From Rhodobacteraceae bacterium F11138 (GTDB taxonomy: Bacteria > Pseudomonadota > Alphaproteobacteria > Rhodobacterales > Rhodobacteraceae), in the NCBI GenBank assembly GCA_016521575.1, contig JAEKDP010000008.1:1-64000 (forward strand): a stretch of DNA of 64,000 bases, read 5' to 3'. This document shows, piece by piece, positions 1-9,468 of this stretch; within the stretch, counting starts at the first letter, position 1; every line of letters starts with the position of its first letter. The notes under the pieces were generated by a model, which was not told the DNA's origin, searched no databases, and was given only the letters and a program-made list of their open reading frames with translations. Position numbers and translations under genes: made by a program.

Positions 1-127
1 TGTCAATGAGCGTTCAAAACTGACCCGGTTTCAGCGTTTGAATTTGACCCACCCCTTGTGGCGCAAAGGCCCCAGGCGGTCCGCCGTCATATAGCGAGTC
101 CGTCTGGGGCCTTTGCTTGCGCGACGT

Positions 128-859
128 TTATGTTTTTCTGCGTCGTTTGCTCTGTGCGAACCGGTATGACGTGTTGCCTGTCTCGATGATTGCGCAGTGA
201 TGGGTTACGCGATCCAGAAGCGCGGTTGTCATCTTGGCGTCACCGAAGACCGAGACCCATTCGCCGAACTCCAGGTTGGTCGTGATGATGACACTGGTCT
301 TCTCATAGAGCTTGCTGATCAGATGGAACAGCAACGCGCCGCCGGACTTGGGGAACGGGATGTAGCCCAGCTCGTCGATGATGACGCAGTCCAGGGCCGA
401 GAGCTGCCGGATGATCTTCCCGGCATTGCCCTCGGCTTGTTCCTTGATCAGGGCGTTGATCAAATCGACGGTATTGAAGAAGCGCGCCTTCTTGCCGTTG
501 TTGATCAGGCTGGTTCCAAGCGCGATTGCGATATGGGTTTTGCCGGTGCCGGTTCCGCCCACCAGGATGAGATTGTGTGCCTCTTCTGTGAACCGGCCTG
601 AGCAGAACGGCTCGATCTGGGTCTGGGTGACGGCGGCCGCGCTGTAATCGAAGGTGGCGAAGTCCTTGTGGTGGGGGAACTTCGCAATCCTCATTTGATA
701 CTGGATGGAGCGCACCCGCCGCTCTACAGTCTCGGCGTCGATCAGTTGCTTTATCGCTGTGGTCAGACTTGGTGGCTTGCGCGCGGACAGCAAATCATGG
801 GCGCAAGCTGCCATTCCATGCAGCCTCAGGGCGGTCAGTTGGTCGATGAGGGCGTTCAT
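128..859 (-). CDS. istB: IS21 helper ATPase IstB
   Basis: IstB is the AAA+ ATPase that assists the IS21 transposase IstA in target choice and strand transfer. The 243-residue protein has a Walker A motif GGTGTGKT near residue 100 and a Walker B stretch CVIIDELGY near residue 157, at the usual length for the family. Its start overlaps the end of istA by 4 nt, which implies translational coupling. The gene appears intact, but its partner istA is interrupted, so the element is probably immobile unless another copy supplies IstA. Confidence 0.93.
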   Translation of the reverse strand: MNALIDQLTALRLHGMAACAHDLLSARKPPSLTTAIKQLIDAETVERRVRSIQYQMRIAKFPHHKDFATFDYSAAAVTQTQIEPFCSGRFTEEAHNLILVGGTGTGKTHIAIALGTSLINNGKKARFFNTVDLINALIKEQAEGNAGKIIRQLSALDCVIIDELGYIPFPKSGGALLFHLISKLYEKTSVIITTNLEFGEWVSVFGDAKMTTALLDRVTHHCAIIETGNTSYRFAQSKRRRKT

Positions 860-2419
860 GCGGCAGCCTCCTCAGCCGAGCACAGCGTCTCATAGCGCTT
901 GCAATCGGCCTCGGGCCGCAAGGTCAGCTGCGGATAGGTATAGGCGTCGCTGAGCGGCGTGATGACCGGCTCCACCAACTGGTTAATCAGGTTGATGATG
1001 GTGGGCAGGCGCAGGGTGTTTTGTTCCACCGCCAGTTCGCACGCCGTCTCGACCACCTCGATCCCGTGATCCTGGGCCAGCAGAAGCAGATCGACGAACT
1101 CCCGATCCCCGCCTTTGCCGGCCATGTAATGCTCCCTGATCCGATGCATGGCCTCAGGCAGTTGCCAGTCCACAAAGGGGGCACCGTCGCGCAGGGCGCC
1201 GGGCTTGCGATCCAGCAGGGGCACGTAATGCCAGGGTTCAAAATAGCTGACATTGCGGGTGAAGCGACGCTTGTGCTCGGCGATAACATCCTGGCCCGAC
1301 ACCAGCACGATCCGGCCTGCATAGGCGCGCAGCGACACATGTTGCCCCGCGAACCGGGACGGCACGCTGTAGCGATTGCTGGCATATTGAACCAGGCAGG
1401 TGGAGCGAACACGAACGGTCTTTTCCACGTATCCGTCAAATGCTCGCCCCAGAGGGCGCAGTTCGGCGCGTTCGTCTTCGAACAGCTCTGCAATCGTGCG
1501 ATCCGATTGCTCGGGATGGGGCCGGTTTGCCAGCTCTTCACAGCGCAGGCGCAGCCAATCGTTCAGCGCATCGAGATCATCAAAGGCAGGTTTGGGCACA
1601 AACAACCGGCCGCGCAAAAACTGGACCTGGTTCTCGACCTGTCCCTTCTCCCAGCCCGCAGCCGGGGTGCAGGGCCGTCCGGAAGGGCGCCATTGGTTCA
1701 AGCCCAATGGACGGCGGCTCCATCACGTAATGGTTCATCAAGGCCAGGAACCGGGGATGGAATATCCGGTCCTTCGAGCGCGAGACGTAGGTCACCATGG
1801 TCTTGGGGTTGTCGATGATCACCCGGCGTGGAACCCCGCCATAGAAAGACAGCGCCTGCGCAAAGGCATCCAGCACCATCTCCTGGGCTTCGCCGGGATA
1901 GGCCACGACAAAGGGCTTGCGGCTGTGGCACAGGCGGAAGTGGGCAACCTTCACCTTCTGCTCGATACCGCCCAGGACAACCCGTTCTTCGCTCCAGTCA
2001 AATTGCAGCGCATCGCCTGCCGCGAAATGCAGCGGGATAAAGGCCTCGCCCGAACCGGCACCGGCCCGCTTCAGATCGCGGACAAATCGCTGAACTGGCG
2101 AATAGGAACCGGTGTAGCCTTCCACCACGAGCTGCTCATAGAGCTTCTGGGCCGTCCGCCGCTCCCGGCGTAGTCGCTTCTGGTCCTGATCGAACAGCTC
2201 CTGAAGCCGAAGATCAAACCCGTTGCACAGTTTGTGCCGAACCGGCGGGGCCTGGCGCTGGTAGCTCGGCGGGCTCTCATCCTTCAGATACTTCTTGATC
2301 GTGTTCCGCGATAATCCCGTCGCCCGCGCAACAGACCGGATGCTGCGTCCCTCAACCAATATCCATCGTCGGATCTTCGACACGCTTTCCATCAGTAACA
2401 CCTGCTCTTTCCTCCGCAC
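856..2419 (-). pseudogene. istA: IS21 transposase IstA, frame-interrupted
   Basis: IstA is the DDE transposase of IS21 elements. The N-terminal part (2419 down to about 1670) has the expected helix-turn-helix and the start of the integrase core. The C-terminal part (from about 1707 down to 856) restarts in another frame with the family motif AAGWEKGQVENQV. The break lies at 1670-1715, where roughly 12 extra codons and one extra base separate two segments normally adjacent in the family. That stretch carries a perfect 7-bp inverted repeat. Programmed frameshifting is not typical of istA, so I call it broken. Confidence 0.8.
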
Positions 2420-2730
2420 TTTTGTGCGGATGTTAACGAAAACAGGCGGGTCAATTTTACTCGCTCATAACCCACCAAAGTGGGTCAATTTTGCACGCCG
2501 ATTCACAGCCGCCGTCGGTGGCCACTTCCGTGGCTGCGGCGCAGCCCTTCATTGCCGCCGTTCGCTGCGTGTGCAAGTTCGCACCTGGATCGAAGCTCGC
2601 GTTGCGGGCGAGACCTGCCGTAATTCGCCGCACCGGCTCATGTGTTGAAGGTCATCCGAAAGCTGTCCGACATGGCTCGGACCGCTTTCTGCCCGGGCCG
2701 CAGACCGCATTCTGCGGGTCGAGGCGCCGC

Positions 2731-4254
2731 TTAGCCGTCACTTGCGGCGTCAAGGCCCTTCAAGCTTCTCGCCCGGTTCGGGGAGACCTTCAACGACGCC
2801 TCGTAGGCCTCCGCCGCCGCCTCCTTTTCACCCAGTTCCATCAGCAGGTCTCCGAGCAGTTCCCGCGCAGGCAGGACATGACCGGGGGTGACGGGTGCCT
2901 TGCCGACCGCGTCCTCCTTCTTTGCGGCCTCGGTCAACAGGCTGCGCGCCTCGTCTTCCTTGCCCTCGCTCAGCGCGATCCACGCCCCGATCGCCGCAAT
3001 CTGGGCATCGGACAGCGCGACCCAGTAACCCATGTCGCGTTCGGACATCACTTTGCGGAGGCCACTCAACTCTTCCGACGCCGCACGCGCCCCTTCGATG
3101 TCGCCCGAACGGGCCGCACCGATTCCCTTGGCAAACCAACGCATGGCGACGGCCTGGGGATAGCGCGCCCAGGTGATCGCGGAGCTCATGTCCGAGGGCA
3201 GGGCCGCCGCCCCGGCCCAGTCGCCGGTTTCCAGCGGCGCCCGTGCGGCGGTAGCGGCGATCGCATAGGCTGAGCCGAATGTGTCTTCCAGATTGGGATG
3301 CTGCGCCAACTCAGCGAGCAACGCTTCGGCGGCCGACACCGCCCCGGTCTGGAGATGCGCATAGACGGCATAGTCGATGGCATGGGGATAGTGATCGACG
3401 ATGACCCCGTCGCCCGCCTGCGCCAGCACTGCCGCGGCGCTGCGGGCATTCCATTCCGCCGATTCCTCCCAGAGGCCGAGCCGCGTGAAGATGTGCGACG
3501 GCATGTGCAGGGCATGCGGGACCTCGGGCGCAATGCTGTCATAGCCCCGTGCCACTTCCAGCCCCATCTCCGCCAGTGCCGGGTGGTCATAGGCGTGGAT
3601 CGCATAGTGATACCCGCCCGGATGCCGGGGGACCTTTTCCCGCAACGCGTCCATACGCTGGCCGGCATCGCGCAGTTCAGGAACGGCGTCCGGCCCTCGC
3701 GGGGCCACGGTCAGTTGTGCCAGCGCATCGAAGGCGGCCGCGTCGACATCGTCGGGATAGGCCTCGTCAAGCTCGCGCTGCTTCGCGGCCCAAGCCACGA
3801 GGCGTTGCCGAAAGGTCAGGTCCTCCCCCGCGTAGAAGGCCAGCACGGCCTCGGCATAGGCCGCTTCCCGCGGCGTGCCCGGTTCCATCTGCGCCAGCCG
3901 TTCCGCGGCGGCCTGACCTGCCGCCGTCTCCCCCGGCGTCGGGCCGCCGGGCCAGAGCGGATGGAACTTGGTCATGGCAATGCCCCATTGCGCCATGGCG
4001 CAATCGGGATCGGCTTCGGCCGCGGCCTGGAAAGCGGCGTCGGACTGGCGATACATCATGTGATGAAGCAGCAGCAGCCCCACGTCGAAGGCCGCCTGAC
4101 CCTCCGCTGCGCAGGACGTGGCGAACTCGACCTCGCCCAACGACGAAGGATCGAGATCTTTCAGCATGGCGTCAAGCGAATGGGCTGTGGCCGTCTCGAC
4201 GGCCAGCAGCAACGCGCCGGCGGAGGCAGATATCGTGAAAATCGCGTTGCGCAT
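2731..4254 (-). CDS. exported TPR-repeat protein
   Basis: The 507-residue protein begins with a signal peptide (MRNAIF followed by a hydrophobic run ending in TATA-HS). It has helical repeats of TPR type through most of its length and a clear TPR-like C-terminus around residues 460-500. I chose ATG 4254 because AGGAAGGAG lies just upstream and because the signal peptide starts there. A longer reading to 4356 would bury the signal peptide. Several His and Asp residues in the repeats could bind metal, but no catalytic motif is clear. It is divergent from the winged-helix regulator at 4343, which may control it. The function is unknown. Confidence 0.8.
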   Translation of the reverse strand: MRNAIFTISASAGALLLAVETATAHSLDAMLKDLDPSSLGEVEFATSCAAEGQAAFDVGLLLLHHMMYRQSDAAFQAAAEADPDCAMAQWGIAMTKFHPLWPGGPTPGETAAGQAAAERLAQMEPGTPREAAYAEAVLAFYAGEDLTFRQRLVAWAAKQRELDEAYPDDVDAAAFDALAQLTVAPRGPDAVPELRDAGQRMDALREKVPRHPGGYHYAIHAYDHPALAEMGLEVARGYDSIAPEVPHALHMPSHIFTRLGLWEESAEWNARSAAAVLAQAGDGVIVDHYPHAIDYAVYAHLQTGAVSAAEALLAELAQHPNLEDTFGSAYAIAATAARAPLETGDWAGAAALPSDMSSAITWARYPQAVAMRWFAKGIGAARSGDIEGARAASEELSGLRKVMSERDMGYWVALSDAQIAAIGAWIALSEGKEDEARSLLTEAAKKEDAVGKAPVTPGHVLPARELLGDLLMELGEKEAAAEAYEASLKVSPNRARSLKGLDAASDG

Positions 4255-4342
4255 CAATGGGACTCCTTCCTGATTGCGCCCCGCCGCAACGCGGTTCGCC
4301 AGTCGGTAACAATATGGTATGCTGTTCATTGGGAAGGTGGCC

Positions 4343-5860
4343 GTGCGATTTCTCAAACGAAATTCCTTGAAATCTTTTGAAATCCGGCTCGGGCAGGCGG
4401 TGCTCGACCTGAGCTCCGGTCACCTGCGCGACCGTTCCGGGCGCGACCTCCCGCTGCGCTACAGATCCCGGCAGGTCTTGCGACTCCTAGCGCGTCACAG
4501 GGGCGAGATCGTCACCCGGCGCGCGCTGGTCGAGGCCGCGTGGGACGTGACATGCGTGTCGGACGCAAGCGTGGCACAATGCATCGCCGACATTCGAAAG
4601 GCTATTGCAGACACCGAAAAGCGCATCGTCGAGACGGTCCCGCGACAGGGATACCGGCTGGCCGCGCCCGTAGTGGCGCGGGCTGAAACCGCCGCGATCG
4701 CGCCACCTGACTTCACGTCACGCCGGGAATGCAAAGCCCCGGCGTCTGACGCGGGACCGGTGATCGCCGTGCTGCCTTTCGACGATCTCGGCATCTCCGG
4801 TGTCCCGGCGACCACTCTTGTCGCCACCTTGTCCGAGGCGATCATCACCGACCTCGCCCGCTACCCCGAACTGACCGTGATCTCCCGCAACGACGAACTC
4901 CAGGGGCCTCCGGTGCGGAGCCTTGCCGGCATCGCCCGGCGGTTTCGTGCCGACTATCTCGTGACCGGCAGCTTACGGAGCAACGGCGCCACGGCCCGCG
5001 TGAGCGCGCAGCTCGTGGCGGCCCGGAACCTGTCCTGTGTCTGGGTTGACGAGGTAGACCTGAACCTTGATGAGTGTATCGACCTGAGCCGGTGGATCGG
5101 CCGGCACGTCGCCAATGTCGTGGGCGCAAAGGTCATCGACATGGCGGAGACGCGCATCGGTCTGGGCGAATTCAGTGCCATGCTGGTCGAGAACGCCGCC
5201 CGCAGCCGCATGCTCCGATTTCGCTCGCAAGATGCATTCCGGTTGAACATTTCCGAGCAGGAAGTCGCGCTTCAGCGGTATCCGCATGCGGCTTGGGGAA
5301 ACTTCGGCCAGGCGTTGGCCCTTCGCGTCGGAATCGACGCCGGCTGGATTGTGCAGGGCCTCGACGCCGCACGCAGCCGGGCGGAATCCCTGGCGGCCCG
5401 CGCCCTCGCGATTGCCCCCGAAAACTATCTGGCGCATTATGCGGTCGGGCGAACGCTGGCCGGCCGAGGCGAGATCGTCCCCGCCGTCAAGGCGTTCGAG
5501 AGAGCCGTCAGCCTGAATCCGTCCTCCACGCTCGTCGTTTCCGGGCTGATCGACCCCTGCCTCAACCTGGGCGACACCGCCCGGGCCCTGGAGCTTGTCG
5601 CGATGGCCGAACGGATGAACCCGCTGCGGACCCGCGAACTGTCTCAAAAAAAGGCACGCACCTACTGGCAGATGGGCGAGCCCGAACATGCGCTGCGGAC
5701 GTTGGAAAACATCCCCGGCAGGACGCCCGAACAGGGAAAACGGTGTTGTCACGTTAACCTGTCGGCAATCGGCGAAGGCATCGCGTTAGTGGGATCAGGC
5801 GATGTTCGCAGCCGTTTTCCAGACATCAAGTGCCTGCAACCGATGGAAGCGGATGGTTAA
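4343..5860 (+). CDS. OmpR-type winged-helix regulator with TolB-like/TPR region, 3'-truncated by IS6
   Basis: Residues about 10-105 form a winged helix of the OmpR/CadC C-terminal type, ending in the typical ETVPRQGYRL. A TolB-like domain follows (VIAVLPFDDL onward, about 140-250), then TPR repeats. This is the layout of CadC-like and adenylate-cyclase-associated TPR regulators. There is no receiver domain and no obvious membrane segment. GTG 4343 is preferred because GGGAAGG lies 5 nt upstream; ATG 4319 is an alternative. Native coding stops at 5741 where an IS6 element begins, and the last 40 or so codons are IS sequence, so part of the TPR region is lost. It probably regulated the divergent TPR gene. 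Confidence 0.75.
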   Translation: MRFLKRNSLKSFEIRLGQAVLDLSSGHLRDRSGRDLPLRYRSRQVLRLLARHRGEIVTRRALVEAAWDVTCVSDASVAQCIADIRKAIADTEKRIVETVPRQGYRLAAPVVARAETAAIAPPDFTSRRECKAPASDAGPVIAVLPFDDLGISGVPATTLVATLSEAIITDLARYPELTVISRNDELQGPPVRSLAGIARRFRADYLVTGSLRSNGATARVSAQLVAARNLSCVWVDEVDLNLDECIDLSRWIGRHVANVVGAKVIDMAETRIGLGEFSAMLVENAARSRMLRFRSQDAFRLNISEQEVALQRYPHAAWGNFGQALALRVGIDAGWIVQGLDAARSRAESLAARALAIAPENYLAHYAVGRTLAGRGEIVPAVKAFERAVSLNPSSTLVVSGLIDPCLNLGDTARALELVAMAERMNPLRTRELSQKKARTYWQMGEPEHALRTLENIPGRTPEQGKRCCHVNLSAIGEGIALVGSGDVRSRFPDIKCLQPMEADG

Positions 5861-6558
5861 GGCTGTGCGGCGGCAGGATGGGACAAAGAAGCAGTTTCGG
5901 GTTGCTGAGTGAACAGACACGAAGCGCTGCAAGCCGCCGGGTGATCGGTGTCCTTGCATCACCCGTTCCCGCTTTCGAAACGGCAGGTGGCTGTTCTCTG
6001 CGCGATTATTCAGGCCCTTGTGCGACCAATGATCCAAACCGGGCGCTACGTCGCGCTTGGCAGCGCCATAGGATCGCAGCTTGTCCGTTATAATCCGTTT
6101 TGGCACGAAGCCATGACGCTTGAGAAGTCTGAGCATCAGACGTTTCGCAGCCGGCTTATTCCGACTGGACTGGAGGATTTCATCCAGCACAACCCCATGT
6201 TGATCGACCGCGCGCCAGAGCCAGAATGACCTGTCGGCAATCTTCACGACGACTTCGTCCAGATGCCAAACATCACCCGGACGGGCTTGCCTCCGTCGCA
6301 GATTCTGGGCGATCTGAGGCCCGAATTTGACCGTCCAGCGCCTGATGGTTTCGTAGGACACATCAATTCCGCGCTCGAGCAACATCTCCTCAACCTCACG
6401 CAGGCTTAGGTTGAAGCGCATGTAGAGCCAGACCGCGTGAGCGATAATCTGGGATGGAAAGCGATGGCGCTTGTAGCTGATAGCCGATGTCTGCATTGCA
6501 GTCAGATAAGAAGAAATCGCGACGCGAACAACAATAGGGCAGTTAACGTGACATCACC
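5742..6558 (-). mobile_element. IS6-family (IS26-like) insertion sequence
   Basis: The inverted ends are GGTGTTGTCACGTTAAC at 5742 and its near match GGTGATGTCACGTTAAC read inward from 6558. They enclose one transposase gene in an 817-bp element, the usual IS6 size. The 8-bp flanks (gggaaaac and cttctgag) do not match. This is consistent with replicative cointegrate formation or later recombination, not a simple insertion. Confidence 0.85.
5795..6496 (-). CDS. IS6-family transposase
   Basis: This 233-residue DDE transposase has the catalytic triad in recognisable contexts: Asp in WHLDEVVVKI, Asp in IITDKLRSYGAA and Glu in NNRAENSHLPFRKRER. The N-terminal helix-turn-helix (LSLREVEEMLLERGIDVSYETI) is complete, so the protein looks functional. 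IS6 enzymes work by replicative cointegrate formation, which fits the absence of a target duplication around the element. Confidence 0.95.
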   Translation of the reverse strand: MQTSAISYKRHRFPSQIIAHAVWLYMRFNLSLREVEEMLLERGIDVSYETIRRWTVKFGPQIAQNLRRRQARPGDVWHLDEVVVKIADRSFWLWRAVDQHGVVLDEILQSSRNKPAAKRLMLRLLKRHGFVPKRIITDKLRSYGAAKRDVAPGLDHWSHKGLNNRAENSHLPFRKRERVMQGHRSPGGLQRFVSVHSATRNCFFVPSCRRTALTIRFHRLQALDVWKTAANIA

Positions 6559-6870
6559 CTTCTGAGGATTGCGCATCTAAACGAGCGTATGTCGAAGTCG
6601 GTCATTGAGGGCCCGAGTGCGCGCAACGATACGTCGGCGCGATACCCTATAATGACGCCGACCGGTTTGAGCCTCTGCATGCGGCCTCGACGGTTTGTCG
6701 GAGCGAGCTTTATGTGACTGGCAGGCTCGCCCTTGCTGGCCCATCTATCGCGGGCCAGAACTTTCAGAGGCTCCAGATTGGTCTTGTCGAGTCGGTGCAT
6801 CTTCATCGTTCATCATGTCTACGGAAGTCGCGCCCTTGTCAAATGTCATGAAAATGGTGAGCATATTGTC
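6559..6870. other. gap between IS6 and the MocR gene
   Basis: No convincing reading frame or RNA is visible in these 312 bases. The region should hold the promoter of the MocR-type gene at 6871. The last 20 bases contain GGTGAG, a usable ribosome-binding site. The left part is presumably flanking DNA rearranged by the IS6 element. Confidence 0.4.
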
Positions 6871-8244
6871 ATGGAATCCTGGCTTCCCGACAAGGATGCG
6901 CTGAAGCGTCCACGATACAGATCACTGATGGAGGCGATCGAGGACGCGATCGAGCGGGGCGCGCTGAAGCCGGGCGACCGGCTTCCCACGCATCGCGAGC
7001 TTTCCTTCCAATTGGGGTTGAGCGTCCAGACAGTCAGCCGGGCCTACACCCGACTTGTCGAAGCCGGACATATCGTTGGCGAGGTTGGCCGCGGCAGTTT
7101 CGTGCGCCACGCGACAGATGATAGTGTGCTGCCCTTTCCCGCAATGCGCGCGGGCGAGCAAACGCTGGATTTGGCGTTGCTGAAACCCGTTGTAGACGAC
7201 TTCCATAAAGAAACGATGCGCAGCACGTTGCGCAACGTTGCAGAGGACTTGCCGAATGAGATACTGTCGCTGTTCCGCGCATCGTCCATCGCCATTCGTC
7301 ATGCCGATGCCGTCGATTCCTGGCTGACGCAATGCGGTGTGTCGCGACAGCGTCGAGACGTGATCCCGACAAATGGCAATACTTCGGCGATGACGGTCGC
7401 ATTGATGAGCGTCGCCCATAGCGGCGATCTGATCGTCACTGAATCGATGGGGCACCATACTTTGCCGGCACTGTGCCGCAGTCTTGGTTTGCGCCTGAGG
7501 GGCTTGTCGATGGATGCCGAAGGCATTCTGCCGGACGCGTTGGACCAGATTTGTCGTACCGAACCCGTCAAAGCCTTGTATGTCATGCCAAGATCCAGTC
7601 CGCTGTCTTGTTTCATGGGCGAGGACCGACGGCGTGCCATCGCCGAACTGGCGCGCCGCCATGATTTCACAATCATCGAGAATGATGGTTGGGGAGCGCT
7701 CGGCAGAAGGGCTACGCCGGCACCGATCACAGCGCTCGCACCGGAACGCAGCTACTATTTCACGAGTCTGACGAAATGCCTGTTGCCGGGCCTGAGAGTC
7801 GGTTTTCTGGCAGTTCCCAAGTCCACCGCCGCCATCGCGCGTGAACGCCATATGGTCACCAACTGGATGGTGACCCCTCTGATGCACGAAATCGCAACCC
7901 GCTGGATTGCCGACGGGACCGCAAAGACAATGTGCAATTGGCAGACGGCGGCATTGCAACGCCGCAGCAAGATCGCGAAAGAAGTTCTTGCCGATTTCAA
8001 TGTCCGCATCGCCCCAGCTGGTCTGCAGGTCTGGTTGCCCTGCCCGGATATCGGGTCCGAGGCGCGCCTTGTCGAACGCGCGCGCGAGGCAGGAATACTT
8101 GTTGCGCCGGGATCCACGTTCTCCATCGGTCCACTGCCATCGACGCCGGGAGTTCGAATTTCTTTGGGTATCGTGAATGTCGGAGTGCTGCGAAATGCGC
8201 TTCGAGTCATTGCAGGAATCGCGGCCGAGACCGGGCTGGCCTGA
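6871..8244 (+). CDS. MocR-type GntR/aminotransferase regulator
   Basis: The 457-residue protein fuses a GntR winged helix (residues about 10-75, with GDRLPTHRELSFQLGLSVQT) to a fold-type I PLP aminotransferase domain. The PLP lysine is in the SLTKCLLPG motif and the cofactor-binding Asp is in IIENDGWGALGR. MocR proteins sense PLP or an amino compound and activate or repress an adjacent gene set. ATG 6871 is chosen because the GntR domain starts right after it and GGTGAG precedes it; the frame is open further upstream. Directly downstream lies a TRAP transporter, its likely target, with direct repeats in the gap between them. An amine or amino-acid-like substrate is an inference. Confidence 0.9.
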   Translation: MESWLPDKDALKRPRYRSLMEAIEDAIERGALKPGDRLPTHRELSFQLGLSVQTVSRAYTRLVEAGHIVGEVGRGSFVRHATDDSVLPFPAMRAGEQTLDLALLKPVVDDFHKETMRSTLRNVAEDLPNEILSLFRASSIAIRHADAVDSWLTQCGVSRQRRDVIPTNGNTSAMTVALMSVAHSGDLIVTESMGHHTLPALCRSLGLRLRGLSMDAEGILPDALDQICRTEPVKALYVMPRSSPLSCFMGEDRRRAIAELARRHDFTIIENDGWGALGRRATPAPITALAPERSYYFTSLTKCLLPGLRVGFLAVPKSTAAIARERHMVTNWMVTPLMHEIATRWIADGTAKTMCNWQTAALQRRSKIAKEVLADFNVRIAPAGLQVWLPCPDIGSEARLVERAREAGILVAPGSTFSIGPLPSTPGVRISLGIVNVGVLRNALRVIAGIAAETGLA

Positions 8245-8259
8245 TGCAGCCGGCACCAC

Positions 8260-8311
8260 ATTGTAATGATTTAATGTAGCCATTGACTCTGTATTGTAGT
8301 GATTTCATCTT
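8260..8311 (+). promoter_or_regulatory. candidate MocR operator and promoter for the TRAP operon
   Basis: Two direct repeats, ATTGTAATGATTT (8260-8272) and ATTGTAGTGATTT (8293-8305), match at 12 of 13 positions. They are exactly 33 bp apart, about three helical turns. A -35-like TTGACT (8283-8288) and a weak -10-like CATCTT (8306-8311) are 17 bp apart, with the second repeat filling the spacer. Several characterised MocR regulators bind direct repeats, so this is the likely control site for dctPQM. The assignment to this MocR is inference. Confidence 0.55.
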
Positions 8312-8373
8312 CGCCTAAAAGAGCCCGTTGCTAGTTGTCAGAACGCGGGCGGCACGCAATAGAGGAGGATTTC

Positions 8374-9390
8374 ATGAACAATCACATTAAGACCCTGTCG
8401 GTCAGCGCATTTGCCATCACACTCTCGAGTGCGGCCTTTGCCGATACTTGGCGCTATGCCCACGAAGAGGCCGCTGACGAGGTGCAGGGCGTCTTTGCGC
8501 AGAAATTCAAGGAAGAGATCGAAGCGAATTCCGATCACAGCGTGCAGTTGTTTCCCTTTGGAACACTTGGCGAGAGCGCCGATACCATGGAACAGGCACA
8601 ATCCGGAATTCTGCAATTCGTCGACCAATCTCCCGGCTTTACCGGCGCATTGATCCCCGAGGCACAGGTGTTCTTTGTCCCCTACCTGCTGCCACAGGAC
8701 GAAACGACGTTGCAGGAGTTCTTCCGAAACTCCAAGGCCATCAAGGAGCTGTTTCCCCCGCTATATGCCGAGCAAGGGCTCGAGTTGCTGACCATGTTCC
8801 CAGAAGGCGAGGTCTGCATGACCACCAAGGAAGAGGTCAGATCACCCGAAGATCTGAGTGACGTCAAATTCCGCGTGATGACCAACCCGCTGCTGGTGGA
8901 ATCCTACAAGGCATTCGGCGCCACGCCGACACCGCTGCCTTGGGGCGAGGTCTATGGCGCAATGCAGACCGGCATCATCCAAGGGCAGGAGAACCCGCGG
9001 TTCTTCCTCGATTCCACCAAGATGTACGAAGTCACCGACTACATCACCTGTATCGGCCACAACAACTTCACCACTGCCGTAATGGCCAACAAGGATTTCT
9101 ATGACGGCCTGTCAGACGAAGACAAGACATTGGTAAAGAACGCCACCGACGCAGCGTTCGAGCATATTCTTGGCTATCAGGCCGAGCTTGGCGAAACGAG
9201 CTTCGACAATATCAAGGCGGCCAAGCCCGAGATCACCATCAATATCCTGTCCGAGGACGAGCGCGCACCATTCATGGCCACGTCCGGCCCGGTTGAGGAA
9301 GCCTTTATCGAAATGACCGGCGACAAGGGCAAGGAGATCCTTGACCAGATGAAAGCCGATCTGGAAGCCGCCAACGCAGCGACGCAGTAA
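8374..9390 (+). CDS. dctP: TRAP transporter solute-binding protein DctP
   Basis: This is the periplasmic substrate-binding subunit of a TRAP (tripartite ATP-independent) uptake system. The 338-residue protein has a signal peptide ending in SSAAFA before DTWRYAHEE. It carries the family's central arginine in DVKFRVMTNPL, which normally clamps a substrate carboxylate, and the hinge segment WGEVYGAMQTGIIQGQENP. ATG 8374 follows a strong AGAGGAGG site. It is first in an operon with the small and large membrane subunits. The substrate cannot be read from the sequence. Confidence 0.95.
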   Translation: MNNHIKTLSVSAFAITLSSAAFADTWRYAHEEAADEVQGVFAQKFKEEIEANSDHSVQLFPFGTLGESADTMEQAQSGILQFVDQSPGFTGALIPEAQVFFVPYLLPQDETTLQEFFRNSKAIKELFPPLYAEQGLELLTMFPEGEVCMTTKEEVRSPEDLSDVKFRVMTNPLLVESYKAFGATPTPLPWGEVYGAMQTGIIQGQENPRFFLDSTKMYEVTDYITCIGHNNFTTAVMANKDFYDGLSDEDKTLVKNATDAAFEHILGYQAELGETSFDNIKAAKPEITINILSEDERAPFMATSGPVEEAFIEMTGDKGKEILDQMKADLEAANAATQ

Positions 9391-9399
9391 CCAAAACGA

Positions 9400-9433
9400 C
9401 ATGCCGGGCGGCAGTGGGACTGCGCCCGGCATG
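9400..9433 (+). promoter_or_regulatory. intercistronic hairpin between dctP and dctQ
   Basis: A perfect 11-bp inverted repeat, CATGCCGGGCG (9400-9410) and CGCCCGGCATG (9423-9433), has inner CAGT/ACTG bases that can extend the stem. No run of T follows. It is more likely an mRNA-stabilising or attenuating stem that raises dctP product over the membrane subunits than a full terminator. Confidence 0.6.
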
Positions 9434-9468
9434 TGTATTCACCTCTAGCGCTTTGGAAATCTGAAAAC

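Larger units (their letters stand above)
1..2507 (-). mobile_element. IS21-family insertion sequence
   Basis: The element is bounded by related inverted ends. The left end begins TGTCAATGAGCG at base 1, and the reverse complement of the right end (2507 inward) begins TGTGAATCGGCG. Both ends continue into internal motifs of the TTGACCC type. It carries istA (broken) and istB on the minus strand in the order normal for IS21. The window begins exactly at the left end, so the left target duplication cannot be checked. This may reflect a contig edge in a repeated sequence. Confidence 0.85.

Noticed and set aside
1690-1710. A tRNA gene in istA
   Set aside because: Only a T-arm-like hairpin is present; no acceptor, D-arm or anticodon arm can be folded around it.
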